In this document: in pieces, positions 1-8,951 of the stretch
Numbering within the stretch: position 1 is the stretch's first letter
How the letters are laid out: every line of letters starts with the position of its first letter
Assembly: GCA_965223695.1 (NCBI GenBank)
Contig: CBDCXJ010000024.1
Span: forward strand, 186,001-250,000
Length of the DNA stretch: 64,000 nt
Origin: JAUVPB01 sp965223695
Lineage (GTDB): Bacteria > Actinomycetota > Thermoleophilia > Gaiellales > Gaiellaceae
Direction of reading: 5' to 3'
Translations under genes and position numbers: made by a program
The notes under the pieces: generated by a model
Databases searched by the model: none
Told to the model about the DNA's origin: nothing
Seen by the model: only the letters and a program-made list of their open reading frames with translations

Positions 1-575
1 GCGGTCGGAGCCGGCGCCGCGTCGCGTGCCGCGAGGGCGTAGTCGTCGGCAATGGGCCCGTCGGCGTCGAAGAAGTCGCGCGGTATGTCGAGGTGCACCG
101 GCCGCGGGCAGCCGCTCGTCGCGACCCGTATCGCCGTCTGCACCATCTCGGCCGAGCGCTCGGCGCGCGTGACGACCCGGTTCCACTTCGTCACCGGCTC
201 GAACAACGGCAGCTGGTCGAGCTCCTGGTACTCGTTGAGATACGCGGTGTCTGTGGCCATCGAGCTCGTGATCGCGACGACCGGGCTGCGCCCCCACCAC
301 GGATCGGCGAGCGCCCCCGCGACGTTGCCGGCGCCCGGGCCCCACTGTGCGTAAACGACGCCGGGACCACCAGATGCGCGCGCGTACCCGTCGGCCATAT
401 AGGCGGCTGACTGCTCGCTTCGGGCAAGAATGAGCGACAGCCCGGCCGTCTTCGACTCGATCCAGAACGCCTGGTCGCCACCTGTCATGAAGAACACGTG
501 CTCGACGCCGTTCTGCTGCAGGCACTTGACGATGGCCCGGGCCACGCCGCGAGGCACGGACCCTGAGTCGTTCAT
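1..575 (-). CDS. Thiamine diphosphate-dependent enzyme, N-terminal part (runs off the left edge)
   Basis: The reverse strand reads open from an ATG at 575-573 to the window edge, giving about 191 residues of a protein whose C-terminus lies outside. The sequence matches the N-terminal pyrimidine-binding domain of acetolactate synthase-like enzymes: a GGDQAFW stretch, the Glu of RSEQSAA (the usual cofactor-activating glutamate), then YMADGYARASGGPGV and a Gly-rich turn. Its ATG overlaps the TGA of the upstream SDR gene in an ATGA tetranucleotide, so the two are probably translationally coupled. The substrate cannot be assigned without the C-terminal domain; acetolactate synthase, glyoxylate carboligase and decarboxylase relatives all share this domain. 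Confidence 0.85.
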   Translation of the reverse strand, partial: MNDSGSVPRGVARAIVKCLQQNGVEHVFFMTGGDQAFWIESKTAGLSLILARSEQSAAYMADGYARASGGPGVVYAQWGPGAGNVAGALADPWWGRSPVVAITSSMATDTAYLNEYQELDQLPLFEPVTKWNRVVTRAERSAEMVQTAIRVATSGCPRPVHLDIPRDFFDADGPIADDYALAARDAAPAPT

Positions 576-1318
576 CGCTCCGTGTCCTTCCCGGCCGTCC
601 AGCCGCCGTCCACGTAGAGCGTGGCGCCGTTGACGAAGCGCGCGTCCGCGGTCAGGAGGAAGGCGACCAGACCGGCGACGTCACTGGGCTGACCCCAGGT
701 CTCGGTCGGCGTCTGCGACGTAAGTTTCGCTGTCAGGGCCGGGTCCTCGAAGTAGTGGCGCGTCATGTCGGTCTCGATCGCGTTGGGCGCGATCGCGTTC
801 GCCCTGATTCCCGCATGTCCGAGCTCGACGGCAACGGCTCGTGTAAGGCCTTCGATCCCGGCCTTCGATGCGCAGTAGGCCGCCCGATTCGAGGTCGAGA
901 ACATCCCTGCAATCGACGAGATGTTCACGATTCGACCATCGCCGGCGGCGAGCATCGATGGCAACACGGCCTGCGTACAGAAGAACGCGCCCGTCAGGTT
1001 CACATCGAGCGTCGAGCGCCATTGCTCCTCGGTGGTCTCGAGAACGCTCACCAGGTGCCGAATACCCGCGTTGTTGACGAGGAAATCGAGCCCATCGAGT
1101 GCGGTCTCGGCCTCCGCGACGGCCGCCTTAACGGCTGCTCGGTCCGAGATGTCGACAAGACGATCCAGGACCGAGCCGTTCCTGCCGGGGCCGGGGTCCT
1201 CGAGGTCGAACGACACAACCTGTGCGCCGTCGTCCGAGAGGCGCTCGGCGATGCCTAAGCCGATGCCGCGCGCTCCACCCGTAACGATGCCGCGCCGGCC
1301 TTCGAGTCGCGTGGTCAC
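572..1318 (-). CDS. SDR family NAD(P)-dependent oxidoreductase
   Basis: This 248-residue classical short-chain dehydrogenase has the cofactor glycine motif TGGARGIG close to its N-terminus, an NNAG motif, the catalytic Ser in NISSIAG, and the YCASK catalytic Tyr/Lys pair. The C-terminal VNGATLYVDGGW is typical of the 3-oxoacyl-ACP reductase-like subgroup. I chose the GTG at 1318 because it places TTRLEGRRGIVTGG at the start, as in relatives; the frame stays open upstream but that part looks non-coding. It is the first gene of a two-gene minus-strand unit with the thiamine diphosphate enzyme. The substrate is unknown. Confidence 0.88.
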   Translation of the reverse strand: MTTRLEGRRGIVTGGARGIGLGIAERLSDDGAQVVSFDLEDPGPGRNGSVLDRLVDISDRAAVKAAVAEAETALDGLDFLVNNAGIRHLVSVLETTEEQWRSTLDVNLTGAFFCTQAVLPSMLAAGDGRIVNISSIAGMFSTSNRAAYCASKAGIEGLTRAVAVELGHAGIRANAIAPNAIETDMTRHYFEDPALTAKLTSQTPTETWGQPSDVAGLVAFLLTADARFVNGATLYVDGGWTAGKDTER

Positions 1319-1561
1319 GGCACCGGTATACAAGGCGGCAGATTGCGCGTCAAGCTGCGCCAAGACGCCTCGAGGCTCGGCGACCGCCTCCTCCGAGCTT
1401 GTAGGGTAGCGACCTCGAGGCTGTGAGAACGCGCCGGTCACCGTGCGGCCGCACAGTCTTGGACGATCGCAGGTCGCAGCTATGACGCCAGATTGCAGAC
1501 TCCGCGAGACCACCGCGACAGTGGAGCGTTGGGCTGATCCGACGCCCGTCTTCGTCGACCG

Positions 1562-2575
1562 ATGATCCTGTTCTTTCTCCGCAGGCTCGCGTTCATCATC
1601 CCGCAGCTCTTTTTCGTCATCGTCGGGTGTTTCGTGCTGCTGCGTGCCCTCGATGTCGATCCCGTCGTGAAGATCGCAGGGTCGTTTGCCGCGCCCGAGG
1701 TCCTGGAGCAGATCGAGGCAAGCCTCGGCCTCGATCGCTCGCTGGGCGCGCAGCTGTCGAGCTTTCTCGGCGACCTCGTTCAGGGTGACTTCGGCGAGTC
1801 CTGGACAACCAAGGAACCGGTGACAAGCGAGATCGCAGAGCGCTTCCCTGTGACGATCCAGCTGATCGGCCTGGGCTTCGGTATCGCGGTGCTGCTCGCG
1901 ATTCCCCTCGGCAGGTCGAGCGCCGCCAATCCCGGGCGCCGCCGCGAGAAGCTCACGACGATCTACGCACTGTTCGCCGGCGCCCAGCCCGACTTCTGGT
2001 GGGGCCTGATCTTCGCCTTCATCTTCTTCTTCAAGTTAGGCTGGTTACCCGCCCCGCTTGGCATTCTCGACACGGGAGTCATGGGGCCCACCGGCCCAAC
2101 GAACTTCATCCTGATCGACACGCTCATACACGGAGAGTTCGATCTCTTCGTCTCGGCGCTGAAGCACTTCGTGCTTCCGGTCATGACGATCGCGTTCGTC
2201 CTGACGGGCCCGATTCTCAAGATCATGCGCCAGGCAGCGCTCGACGTGCACGAGTCCGAGTACGTCCTCTATGCGAACGCTGCCGGATTCTCACGGAAGG
2301 TCACGAAGAAGATGGTCACTCGCAACTCGTTCGCCCCAGTCCTCACCGTGACGGGAATACTCTTCGGATTCTCACTGGGTGGCGCGGTCCTGATCGAGAC
2401 CGTCTTCTCGCTCAACGGGATCGGCCGCTACGCACTCCAGAGCACGCTCAACATCGATTTCCCGGCGATCCAGGGCGCAGTGATCGTCATGACCGCGTTT
2501 TCACTGTTCATTTACCTCGTCATGGACACCGCCTACGCACTGCTCGACCCGAGAGTGCGATACAGCCGCGCCTAG
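1562..2575 (+). CDS. ABC transporter permease, dipeptide/oligopeptide type (DppB-like)
   Basis: This 337-residue inner-membrane permease has an N-terminal transmembrane helix directly after the start, a short conserved extracytoplasmic region with GDFGESW, and further hydrophobic segments. The cytoplasmic EAA loop for ATPase contact is near residues 230-260 (YVLYANAAGF). The C-terminal LDPRVRYS is the usual signature of the DppB/OppB family. It opens an operon with the second permease (14-base gap), two ATPases, a monooxygenase and the receptor. The gene content indicates import of a peptide or another small organic solute. Confidence 0.92.
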   Translation: MILFFLRRLAFIIPQLFFVIVGCFVLLRALDVDPVVKIAGSFAAPEVLEQIEASLGLDRSLGAQLSSFLGDLVQGDFGESWTTKEPVTSEIAERFPVTIQLIGLGFGIAVLLAIPLGRSSAANPGRRREKLTTIYALFAGAQPDFWWGLIFAFIFFFKLGWLPAPLGILDTGVMGPTGPTNFILIDTLIHGEFDLFVSALKHFVLPVMTIAFVLTGPILKIMRQAALDVHESEYVLYANAAGFSRKVTKKMVTRNSFAPVLTVTGILFGFSLGGAVLIETVFSLNGIGRYALQSTLNIDFPAIQGAVIVMTAFSLFIYLVMDTAYALLDPRVRYSRA

Positions 2576-2589
2576 GAGCCAGGAGCCGG

Positions 2590-3510
2590 ATGTCAGCAGG
2601 AGCACAATCAGACCCGCCCGTCCTCGAGCACACCGCCGGCGAGGCGGCCTTCGAGGAGGTGCTGAGACCTGCGAGCTTCGGCGCGCATGTCAAGGAGACG
2701 CTGCGAAAGAGCTGGCTGCTTCGCATCGGCCTCGTGATCGTCCTGATTGCGCTCTTCCTCGCTGCGTTCGGTCCCCTAATCGCCCCACTCCCCCTGGAAG
2801 ACCGGGTGAACGATCCCAATCTCGCGCCGAACTCTCGCGAGTGGTTCGGAACCGATAACAACGGGTTCGACATCTTCTCCCGCGTCCTTGCGAGCGCCCG
2901 CATCGACGTCTCGATCGCGCTCGCCGCAACCGTCATCTCGCTCGTGTTCGGCACCCTTGTCGGGCTCCTCACAAGCTACTTCCGCGGCTGGCTGGGAGAG
3001 CTCGTGATGCGCACGACCGACACCGTTCAGGCATTCCCCCTGTTCGTGTTGGCGATCATCGTCGTGGTCATGAGCGGCCGCAGCCTGCACAACGTCATCA
3101 TCGTCGTGGCGCTGCTGAACATCCCGATCTATCTCCGGTTATGCCGGAGCCAGGTGCTCTCGATTCGGGAGCGCGTTTTTGTAGAGGCCGCCAAGGCAAA
3201 CGGCGGCGGCGGCCTGTTCGTGGCGTTCCGCCATGTCCTCCCAAACGCGCTGTCGCCCGGGCTCGCACAGATTCCGATCACGGTTGGGTTCGCGATTCTC
3301 GTGACCGCCGGGCTCTCGTTCATCGGCGCCGGCGTTCAGCCGCCGACGCCGGAGTGGGGCGCAATGATCGCCGCCGGCGCCGACGGGATCGTGATCGGGA
3401 AGTGGTGGTCCTCGGTTTTCCCCGGAATCGCGATCTCGCTCACCGTGTTCGGCTTTGCGGTTGTGGGCGAGGCGCTGCGAGCGATCTTCCTGCGACAGGA
3501 GTGGAAGTAG
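2590..3510 (+). CDS. ABC transporter permease, dipeptide/oligopeptide type (DppC-like)
   Basis: This 306-residue partner permease starts at the ATG at 2590, which follows an AGGAG-like sequence. A cytoplasmic N-terminal arm of about 40 residues precedes the first membrane helix (LLRIGLVIVLIALFLAAF). The periplasmic WFGTDNNGFDIFSRV segment is the classic DppC/OppC motif that follows helix 1. The EAA loop is VEAAKANGGGG near residue 200. With the upstream DppB-like protein it forms the transmembrane channel of one importer. Confidence 0.92.
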   Translation: MSAGAQSDPPVLEHTAGEAAFEEVLRPASFGAHVKETLRKSWLLRIGLVIVLIALFLAAFGPLIAPLPLEDRVNDPNLAPNSREWFGTDNNGFDIFSRVLASARIDVSIALAATVISLVFGTLVGLLTSYFRGWLGELVMRTTDTVQAFPLFVLAIIVVVMSGRSLHNVIIVVALLNIPIYLRLCRSQVLSIRERVFVEAAKANGGGGLFVAFRHVLPNALSPGLAQIPITVGFAILVTAGLSFIGAGVQPPTPEWGAMIAAGADGIVIGKWWSSVFPGIAISLTVFGFAVVGEALRAIFLRQEWK

Positions 3511-3543
3511 CGTGAGACCGCAGCCGACCCTGGGGACAGCCCC

Positions 3544-4563
3544 TTGACCCTTCTCGCGATCGAGAACCTTTCCATCGAGTATCCGGAGGTGGGCCGGGTC
3601 AACCTGGCGGTGAGGAACGCCAGCCTCGAGGTCGAGCCCGGCGAGATCATCGGGCTCGTCGGCGAGAGCGGGAGTGGAAAGTCGACGCTGGCACTTGCGA
3701 TCCTGGGTCTGGTGCGCGGCGTCGGCCGGATCTCGGCCGGCAACGTCGTCTTCGACGGTCAGCAGCTGCTGGGCCTCTCCGACGACGAGTGGCGAGCGGT
3801 GCGGGGCAGCAAGATCGGGATAGTCACCCAGAACCCGCGCGGTGCGCTGAACCCGATCGAGCGCGTCGGCCCGCAGATCCAGGAGTACTACCGCCACCAT
3901 CGCAACGCCACCGACGAGGAGGCGCGGGCGAAGGCACTCGAGCAGCTCGAGCTCGTGGGAATCAACGATCCGGAGCGCCGTCTTGAGGCCTTCCCGCACG
4001 AGCTCTCGGGCGGCATGGCACAGCGCGTGCTGATCGCGCTGGCACTTTCCTGCTCACCCAAGCTGCTGATCGCCGACGAGCCAACGAGCGGCCTCGACGT
4101 GACGATTCAGGCCCAGGTCCTCGACGACATGCGTCGTTCCGTTGAGGCCGTCGGCTCGGGACTGCTCGTGATCACCCAGGATCTCGGCATCGTTGCCTCT
4201 TACTGCGACCGCGTGTACCTGATGCACGCGGGCCAGATCTCCGAGGTCGCGCCGGTGCGGGCGTTCTTCAAGCACTCCGCGTTCCCCGGGACGATCGCGC
4301 TGCTGGCGGCCCAGGGTCAGCGATTCGATCACGAGCAGGTTCGGCTCAAGGGTCTTCCGATCGACACCCGGGCGCTACCGGACGGCTGCAGCCTGCAGCG
4401 CCGCTGCCCCTTCGCGAGTGAGAAGGCAGGCTGCTACACGGTGCCGCCGGAGCTCGAGACGATCGCGGATGAGCACCTGGTCCGCTGCCACCGTGCCGGC
4501 GAGATCGAGCAGCTCGCCCTCGCTGCCACGGAGCAGCCGCAGGACGGGGCGATCAGTGGCTGA
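3544..4563 (+). CDS. ABC transporter ATP-binding protein (DppD/OppD-like)
   Basis: This 339-residue cytoplasmic ATPase has an intact Walker A (GESGSGKST, about residues 41-49), Q-loop (TQNPRGALNP), ABC signature (LSGGMAQR) and Walker B (LLIADEPTSGLD). A C-terminal oligopeptide-transport extension follows with the cysteine cluster GCSLQRRCPF...GC, which often carries an Fe-S cluster in this family. The start is a TTG at 3544; no better upstream start with a ribosome-binding site is seen. The next gene begins inside its last codons, so the two ATPases are likely made in equal amounts. Confidence 0.9.
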   Translation: MTLLAIENLSIEYPEVGRVNLAVRNASLEVEPGEIIGLVGESGSGKSTLALAILGLVRGVGRISAGNVVFDGQQLLGLSDDEWRAVRGSKIGIVTQNPRGALNPIERVGPQIQEYYRHHRNATDEEARAKALEQLELVGINDPERRLEAFPHELSGGMAQRVLIALALSCSPKLLIADEPTSGLDVTIQAQVLDDMRRSVEAVGSGLLVITQDLGIVASYCDRVYLMHAGQISEVAPVRAFFKHSAFPGTIALLAAQGQRFDHEQVRLKGLPIDTRALPDGCSLQRRCPFASEKAGCYTVPPELETIADEHLVRCHRAGEIEQLALAATEQPQDGAISG

Positions 4564-5713
4564 AAGCGCCAACGGCGGCGATCTGCTGGTCGTCGACGAA
4601 CTCGTCAAGCACTTCCCAATCCCGGGCTCGGACTCCTATGTGCAGGCCTGCGAAGGGCTCACGTTCACGCTTGCGCGCGGCGAGACACTTGGGGTGGTCG
4701 GAGAGAGCGGAAGCGGCAAGACGACGCTCGGCCGATGTGTGCTACGCCTGATCGAGCCTACTTCCGGGGACATCGTCTTCGACGGCCGGGACCTGATGGG
4801 GCTCTCGCGGAAGGAGCTCCGAGGCCTCCGTCGCGACATGCAGATGGTCTACCAGGAGCCGTTCGACTCACTGAACCCGATGCTGTCGATCGGGAGCCAG
4901 GTCGGGGAGCCGCTCCTCATTCACGCCAAGCTGTCCAAGCGCGAGCGCCGCACGCGCGTCGAAGAGATCCTGACGCTGGTCGGTCTGCCGATCGGAATCG
5001 CCGATGCAGTTCCCGAGGGTCTGTCCCCGGGCACGCTGCAGCGCTGCTCGATCGCGCGGGCCATCGCAACCGAGCCGAAACTCATCGTGCTGGACGAGCC
5101 GACATCGGCGCTGACACCCGAGGCCGAGGCGGACATCATCCGGCTGCTCAACGAGCTGCAGGAGCGGCTCGGGCTCGCGTACATCTTCATCTCACACGAC
5201 CTCTCGCTTGTGCGCGAGTTTTGCGATCGCGTCGCGGTGATGTACCTCAGCCAGATGGTCGAGGTCGGAACGCAGGAGGAGGTGTTCGCGCGACCGCGCC
5301 ACCCCTACTCGCGCGCGCTTCTGGCGTCGGTTCTCGTCGCAGACCCCGACAGTCGACGAGACCTGGCCGATCGGGCGGAGAGGCTGGTGGGCGAGATCCC
5401 GAGCCCGATCGACTTGCCCCGCGGTTGCTATCTCGCATCGCGCTGTCCGTATGTGCGTGAGCGATGCGAAGAGGAGGCGCAGGAGCTCGTGTCGCTCCGT
5501 GCCGGTGACGGGCGCGAGGAGAGATTGGTGCGGTGCTGGCGCGTCACGACCGCCGATCTGACCGACGAGGAGATCGAGGAGTCGCGGCGGCGACGGCTCT
5601 CAGAGGCTGAGGCAGGTGAGTCCGCGGGGTCGCCGGGCGACGGGGCCGCCCAACCTGCAGAATCGACTGGAACGCAGCGGCCCAACGACGACGAGGAAGG
5701 TGGACCCGAGTGA
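4556..5713 (+). CDS. ABC transporter ATP-binding protein (DppF/OppF-like) with acidic C-terminal tail
   Basis: This is the second ATPase of the importer, 385 residues, starting at the GTG at 4556 that overlaps the previous stop by eight bases. Walker A is GESGSGKTT, the Q-loop is YQEPFDSLNP and Walker B is LIVLDEPTSAL. The ABC signature reads LSPGTLQR instead of LSGGQxQR, so its second Gly and the Gln are changed. The C-terminal cysteine motif GCYLASRCPY is present. The last 50 or so residues are a low-complexity acidic tail not usual for DppF. An extended open frame exists upstream but overlaps the DppD-like gene and is not expected to be used. Confidence 0.88.
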   Translation: MAESANGGDLLVVDELVKHFPIPGSDSYVQACEGLTFTLARGETLGVVGESGSGKTTLGRCVLRLIEPTSGDIVFDGRDLMGLSRKELRGLRRDMQMVYQEPFDSLNPMLSIGSQVGEPLLIHAKLSKRERRTRVEEILTLVGLPIGIADAVPEGLSPGTLQRCSIARAIATEPKLIVLDEPTSALTPEAEADIIRLLNELQERLGLAYIFISHDLSLVREFCDRVAVMYLSQMVEVGTQEEVFARPRHPYSRALLASVLVADPDSRRDLADRAERLVGEIPSPIDLPRGCYLASRCPYVRERCEEEAQELVSLRAGDGREERLVRCWRVTTADLTDEEIEESRRRRLSEAEAGESAGSPGDGAAQPAESTGTQRPNDDEEGGPE

Positions 5714-6762
5714 ACATCGGGCTGATCTTCGACTTCGCCAACCCTGTTCCGTGGCGCCGGCCGGGACCCGAGGTCTACCGCGAGGCACTCGACCTTGCCG
5801 AAGAGGTCGAGCAGCTCGGCTACGACTCGATCTGGCTCACCGAGCACCACTTCACCGCCGACTGGAACGGCTCTTCGATCCTGCCGATCGCCGCCGCCAT
5901 CGCCGCCCGAACCTCGACGATCCGCATCGGCTCGTGGGCGCTGCTACTGCCGATGCACGACCCGCTCCGCATTGCCGAAGACACCCTCGCCGTCGACCAG
6001 TTCGCCGACGGCAGGTTCGAGCTCGGCTGCGTTGCCGGCTACCGGGTCGAGGAGTTCAAGGGCTTCGGTATCTCGCGCGCAGACCGCGTCGCTCGCATGG
6101 AGGAGGGGCTCGCGGTCCTCCAGCAGGCGTTTGCTGGAGAGCCGGTAACCGTCGATGGACGCATCTTCCAGTACGACAACGTCGAGGTCACGCCCCCTCC
6201 AGCCCGTGGGAAGGTGAAGGTGTGGTCAGGCGGGCAGGCGGAAGGCCCCTGTGAGCGCGCGGCGAGGCATCGCTGTCACTTCATGCCCTCGGGACCCTTC
6301 GTTCGGCCGCTGTACGAGCTGTACGCGAAGCAGCTGCTCGCCCAGGGCGACGATCCCGCCGAGTTCGAGATGATCGGCTTCCAGCCGTGGTTCGTCAGCG
6401 CGAACCCACAGAAGACTGCACGCGTCATCGAGAAGCACCTCGAGCACCGTGTCGAGACATACCGCGAGTGGTACGAGAAGGCGGGCGATTTCAAGGCGAC
6501 GGGCAGCGGCGACTTCGTCGACAAGGGCCTCGTGGCGCGCAAGGACGACCCGCTCGGCGGCGTCCTGGGAACACCGGAGGAGATCTACAACTCGGTGATC
6601 GAGTTCGTCGACCGCGCGCCGTACTCGGAGGTCATCTCCTGGGTCAGCCCGACCGGGCTAGACGCAGACATCGCGATGGAATCGATCCGACTTTTCGCCC
6701 GCGAGCTGCTCCCGGAGCTCAAGAAGGTCGAGCGTCGGGGCGTGGACGTCGCGAGCACCTAA
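5710..6762 (+). CDS. LLM class flavin-dependent oxidoreductase (bacterial luciferase family)
   Basis: This 350-residue member of the luciferase-like monooxygenase fold begins with the barrel's first strand (NIGLIFDFANP). The family pattern LGYDSIWLTEHH follows at about residues 37-48, then SILPIAAAIAARTSTIRIGS, and later GRFELGCVAGYR. The start is a GTG in a GTGA overlap with the ATPase stop, tying it to the transporter operon. This suggests it oxidises the imported substrate with reduced flavin. FMN or F420 cannot be distinguished by eye. A related paralogue group lies at 10653 and 35636. Confidence 0.87.
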   Translation: MNIGLIFDFANPVPWRRPGPEVYREALDLAEEVEQLGYDSIWLTEHHFTADWNGSSILPIAAAIAARTSTIRIGSWALLLPMHDPLRIAEDTLAVDQFADGRFELGCVAGYRVEEFKGFGISRADRVARMEEGLAVLQQAFAGEPVTVDGRIFQYDNVEVTPPPARGKVKVWSGGQAEGPCERAARHRCHFMPSGPFVRPLYELYAKQLLAQGDDPAEFEMIGFQPWFVSANPQKTARVIEKHLEHRVETYREWYEKAGDFKATGSGDFVDKGLVARKDDPLGGVLGTPEEIYNSVIEFVDRAPYSEVISWVSPTGLDADIAMESIRLFARELLPELKKVERRGVDVAST

Positions 6763-6914
6763 CCACTAGCGGTGGCAGGCGTCTGAATGATCGAGCGGGC
6801 ATCGAGGATGGCCGTAACAGGTCGCGACGGATATTGACTCGACGCGGCACAGGGCATATACATGCACATCACCGCGCATGGCCGAAGCCGACTAGGCGAA
6901 ACAAGGAGAGCCCC

Positions 6915-8882
6915 ATGGACGAGCGCCAACTGAGCGACCGCGAGCGGCAGGAGCTGCGCGAGCAGCTCAGCGGTAGGAGTCAGGAGGAGTTGAACGCGGA
7001 GCTTGAGCTCGAGCTCAAGCGGCGCGGGCTGACTCGCCGGCAGCTGATGAAGGGCGGGATGGCGTTCGCGAGCGCGATCGGCCTCGGTGCGCTGCTCGCA
7101 GCGTGCGGTGGTGACGATTCCGCTGCACCCCCACCGGCCGAGCCCGAGCCGCCGCCGGAGCCGACCCCGGCCGAGCCCACACCGGCGGAACCGGAGCCAG
7201 CTGCGCCCGAGCCCGAGCCGGCTGCGCCCGAGCCCACAGAGCCCGGACCGCCGCCCGAGGCGGACGTCCGCGAAACGCTCGTGGTGCTGGAGGAGGAGAT
7301 CGCCCTCGATCTCGACCTGGACGGCGCGGCAATCGCCATCTTCCAGAACAACGGAGTCATCCGCAACCTCTACGCGCGGCTGATCGAGAACGCAAGCACT
7401 CTCGAGGGCGATGTCCATGTCCCGGATGCCTTCAACTTCCTCCCGAGCCTGGCCGAGTCCTGGGAGCAGACGGGTGACACCGAGTGGACATTCCAGCTAC
7501 GCCAGGGCGTCATGAGCCCCTTCGGCAACGAGCTGACGGCGGAGGACGTCGTCTGGACGTACGCACGCGCAAAGTCCGCATCGGGCGGTGTCGCGTGCGG
7601 GCTGTTCATCGCCAACATCCACGGCGTGCTCAGCTTTGATGGAGCTGGAGAGGACCTCGCGGGCGAGGTGGTCGCACTCGACACCTACACCGTCCAGATC
7701 AACCAGTTCGAGACGAACCCGCTGTTTGAGCTCGTCCTGCCGATCTTCTGCGCCGGCATATTCGACTCCACCGAGATGATGAACCGGGCCACTCCTGACG
7801 ATCCCTGGGCGCACGCGTTCACGGTGGGCGAGGGCGCGGCGGGCTTCGGCGGATACAACCTCGCCGGGTGGGAAAAGGGCATCTCGACCACGCTCCAATA
7901 CTCGCCGGGCTCACAGTACGCGATCGGGGACGTCCTTCCCGAGCCGCAGTTCAAGACGGTCATTTTGAGCAGGGTGCCGCAATCCTCGAACCGGATCAGC
8001 GCGATCCTCTCCGGGGAGGCGGACGTCGTGGCTGGGCTCTCGCCGCAGGAGTTCGACGAGGTCGGAAAGTCAGACAGCGCCAAGGTGCTCGAGTGGAACG
8101 GGAACCTGTACACACAGCTTGGGCTCAACTACCAGTTCGAGCCGTGGAACGGCTTCGGCGACCTGGCTGTCGCGAGGCTGCTCCGGCAGGCGGTGGCGTT
8201 CGCGATCCCGTACGACGACATCATCCAGAACGCGTACTTCGGCCGGGCGACAAAGTGGGAGAGCCCGGTGAACTCGTCGTTCGTGGGCGCCAAGCAGTAC
8301 CCAGGCATGTACACCTACAACCCCGACCGGTCAAGCGAGCTGCTCGCTGAGGCCGGCTTCCCCAACGGCGAAGGGCTGGGCGGCCCCGGCCTCGAGCTCA
8401 CGTACATCGCCGAGCGGCAGTCGTCGCTCGAGCCGGTCGCCACGATCCTCAGAACGGCACTCGGCGACGTCGGCATCCCGATCGAGCTGAACCCGATCAC
8501 GGGTGCCGACTTCTCCAGCCGGGAGATCGGCATGGGTGACATCCCCTTCTACATCCTCGACATCCAGGTCGTCATCGGTGCCGATGCCGGCTACTTCTCG
8601 GGGCTTCAATATCTGTCGGCCGACGCCGGCGGCCTCCAGAACTCGCCGAGGTGGAGCAACCCGGCCTACGACGAGCTGCACTTCCAGGCTAAGTCGACCA
8701 TCCCGCAGACCGACCCCGGGAGGCTCGACATCCTGGCCCAGATGCAGGACATCATCATGGACGAGTTGCCGCGGATCCCGATCGTCGAGCGGCCAACGCT
8801 GCTTGCCGTCGCACCCGACATCACGGGCTGGGCACCTAACTACCTTCAGTACCGCGACTACGCGCTCTTCCGCACGACGTAA
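6915..8882 (+). CDS. ABC transporter substrate-binding lipoprotein (SBP family 5) with long N-region
   Basis: This 655-residue receptor starts at the ATG at 6915, behind a strong AAGGAG. The first 40 residues are charged and helical (Glu/Gln/Arg-rich). A twin-arginine-like signal follows (RRQLMKGG at 41-48, then a hydrophobic stretch) and ends in a lipobox LAAC with Cys64. Residues about 70-120 are a Pro/Glu/Ala linker. The rest is the periplasmic peptide/nickel-binding type 5 domain, with typical stretches such as LAESWEQTGDTEWTFQLRQG. It would sit on the outer face of the membrane and feed the DppBCDF-like importer. A terminator-like hairpin follows the stop. Confidence 0.92.
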   Translation: MDERQLSDRERQELREQLSGRSQEELNAELELELKRRGLTRRQLMKGGMAFASAIGLGALLAACGGDDSAAPPPAEPEPPPEPTPAEPTPAEPEPAAPEPEPAAPEPTEPGPPPEADVRETLVVLEEEIALDLDLDGAAIAIFQNNGVIRNLYARLIENASTLEGDVHVPDAFNFLPSLAESWEQTGDTEWTFQLRQGVMSPFGNELTAEDVVWTYARAKSASGGVACGLFIANIHGVLSFDGAGEDLAGEVVALDTYTVQINQFETNPLFELVLPIFCAGIFDSTEMMNRATPDDPWAHAFTVGEGAAGFGGYNLAGWEKGISTTLQYSPGSQYAIGDVLPEPQFKTVILSRVPQSSNRISAILSGEADVVAGLSPQEFDEVGKSDSAKVLEWNGNLYTQLGLNYQFEPWNGFGDLAVARLLRQAVAFAIPYDDIIQNAYFGRATKWESPVNSSFVGAKQYPGMYTYNPDRSSELLAEAGFPNGEGLGGPGLELTYIAERQSSLEPVATILRTALGDVGIPIELNPITGADFSSREIGMGDIPFYILDIQVVIGADAGYFSGLQYLSADAGGLQNSPRWSNPAYDELHFQAKSTIPQTDPGRLDILAQMQDIIMDELPRIPIVERPTLLAVAPDITGWAPNYLQYRDYALFRTT

Positions 8883-8909
8883 CCACCAGCAAGACAGACG
8901 ACACGAGAG

Positions 8910-8941
8910 GGCGAGGCGTCGGGGGGCGCCTCGTCTTCTTC
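8910..8941 (+). terminator. Rho-independent terminator of the importer operon
   Basis: A GC-rich stem (CGAGGCG at 8912-8918 with CGCCTCG at 8927-8933, extended by one G-U and one G-C pair) is followed by a pyrimidine/T-rich run TTCTTCTG. It lies 28 bases after the receptor stop codon and before the convergent UGSC gene. Confidence 0.6.
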
Positions 8942-8951
8942 TGTCACGTGA

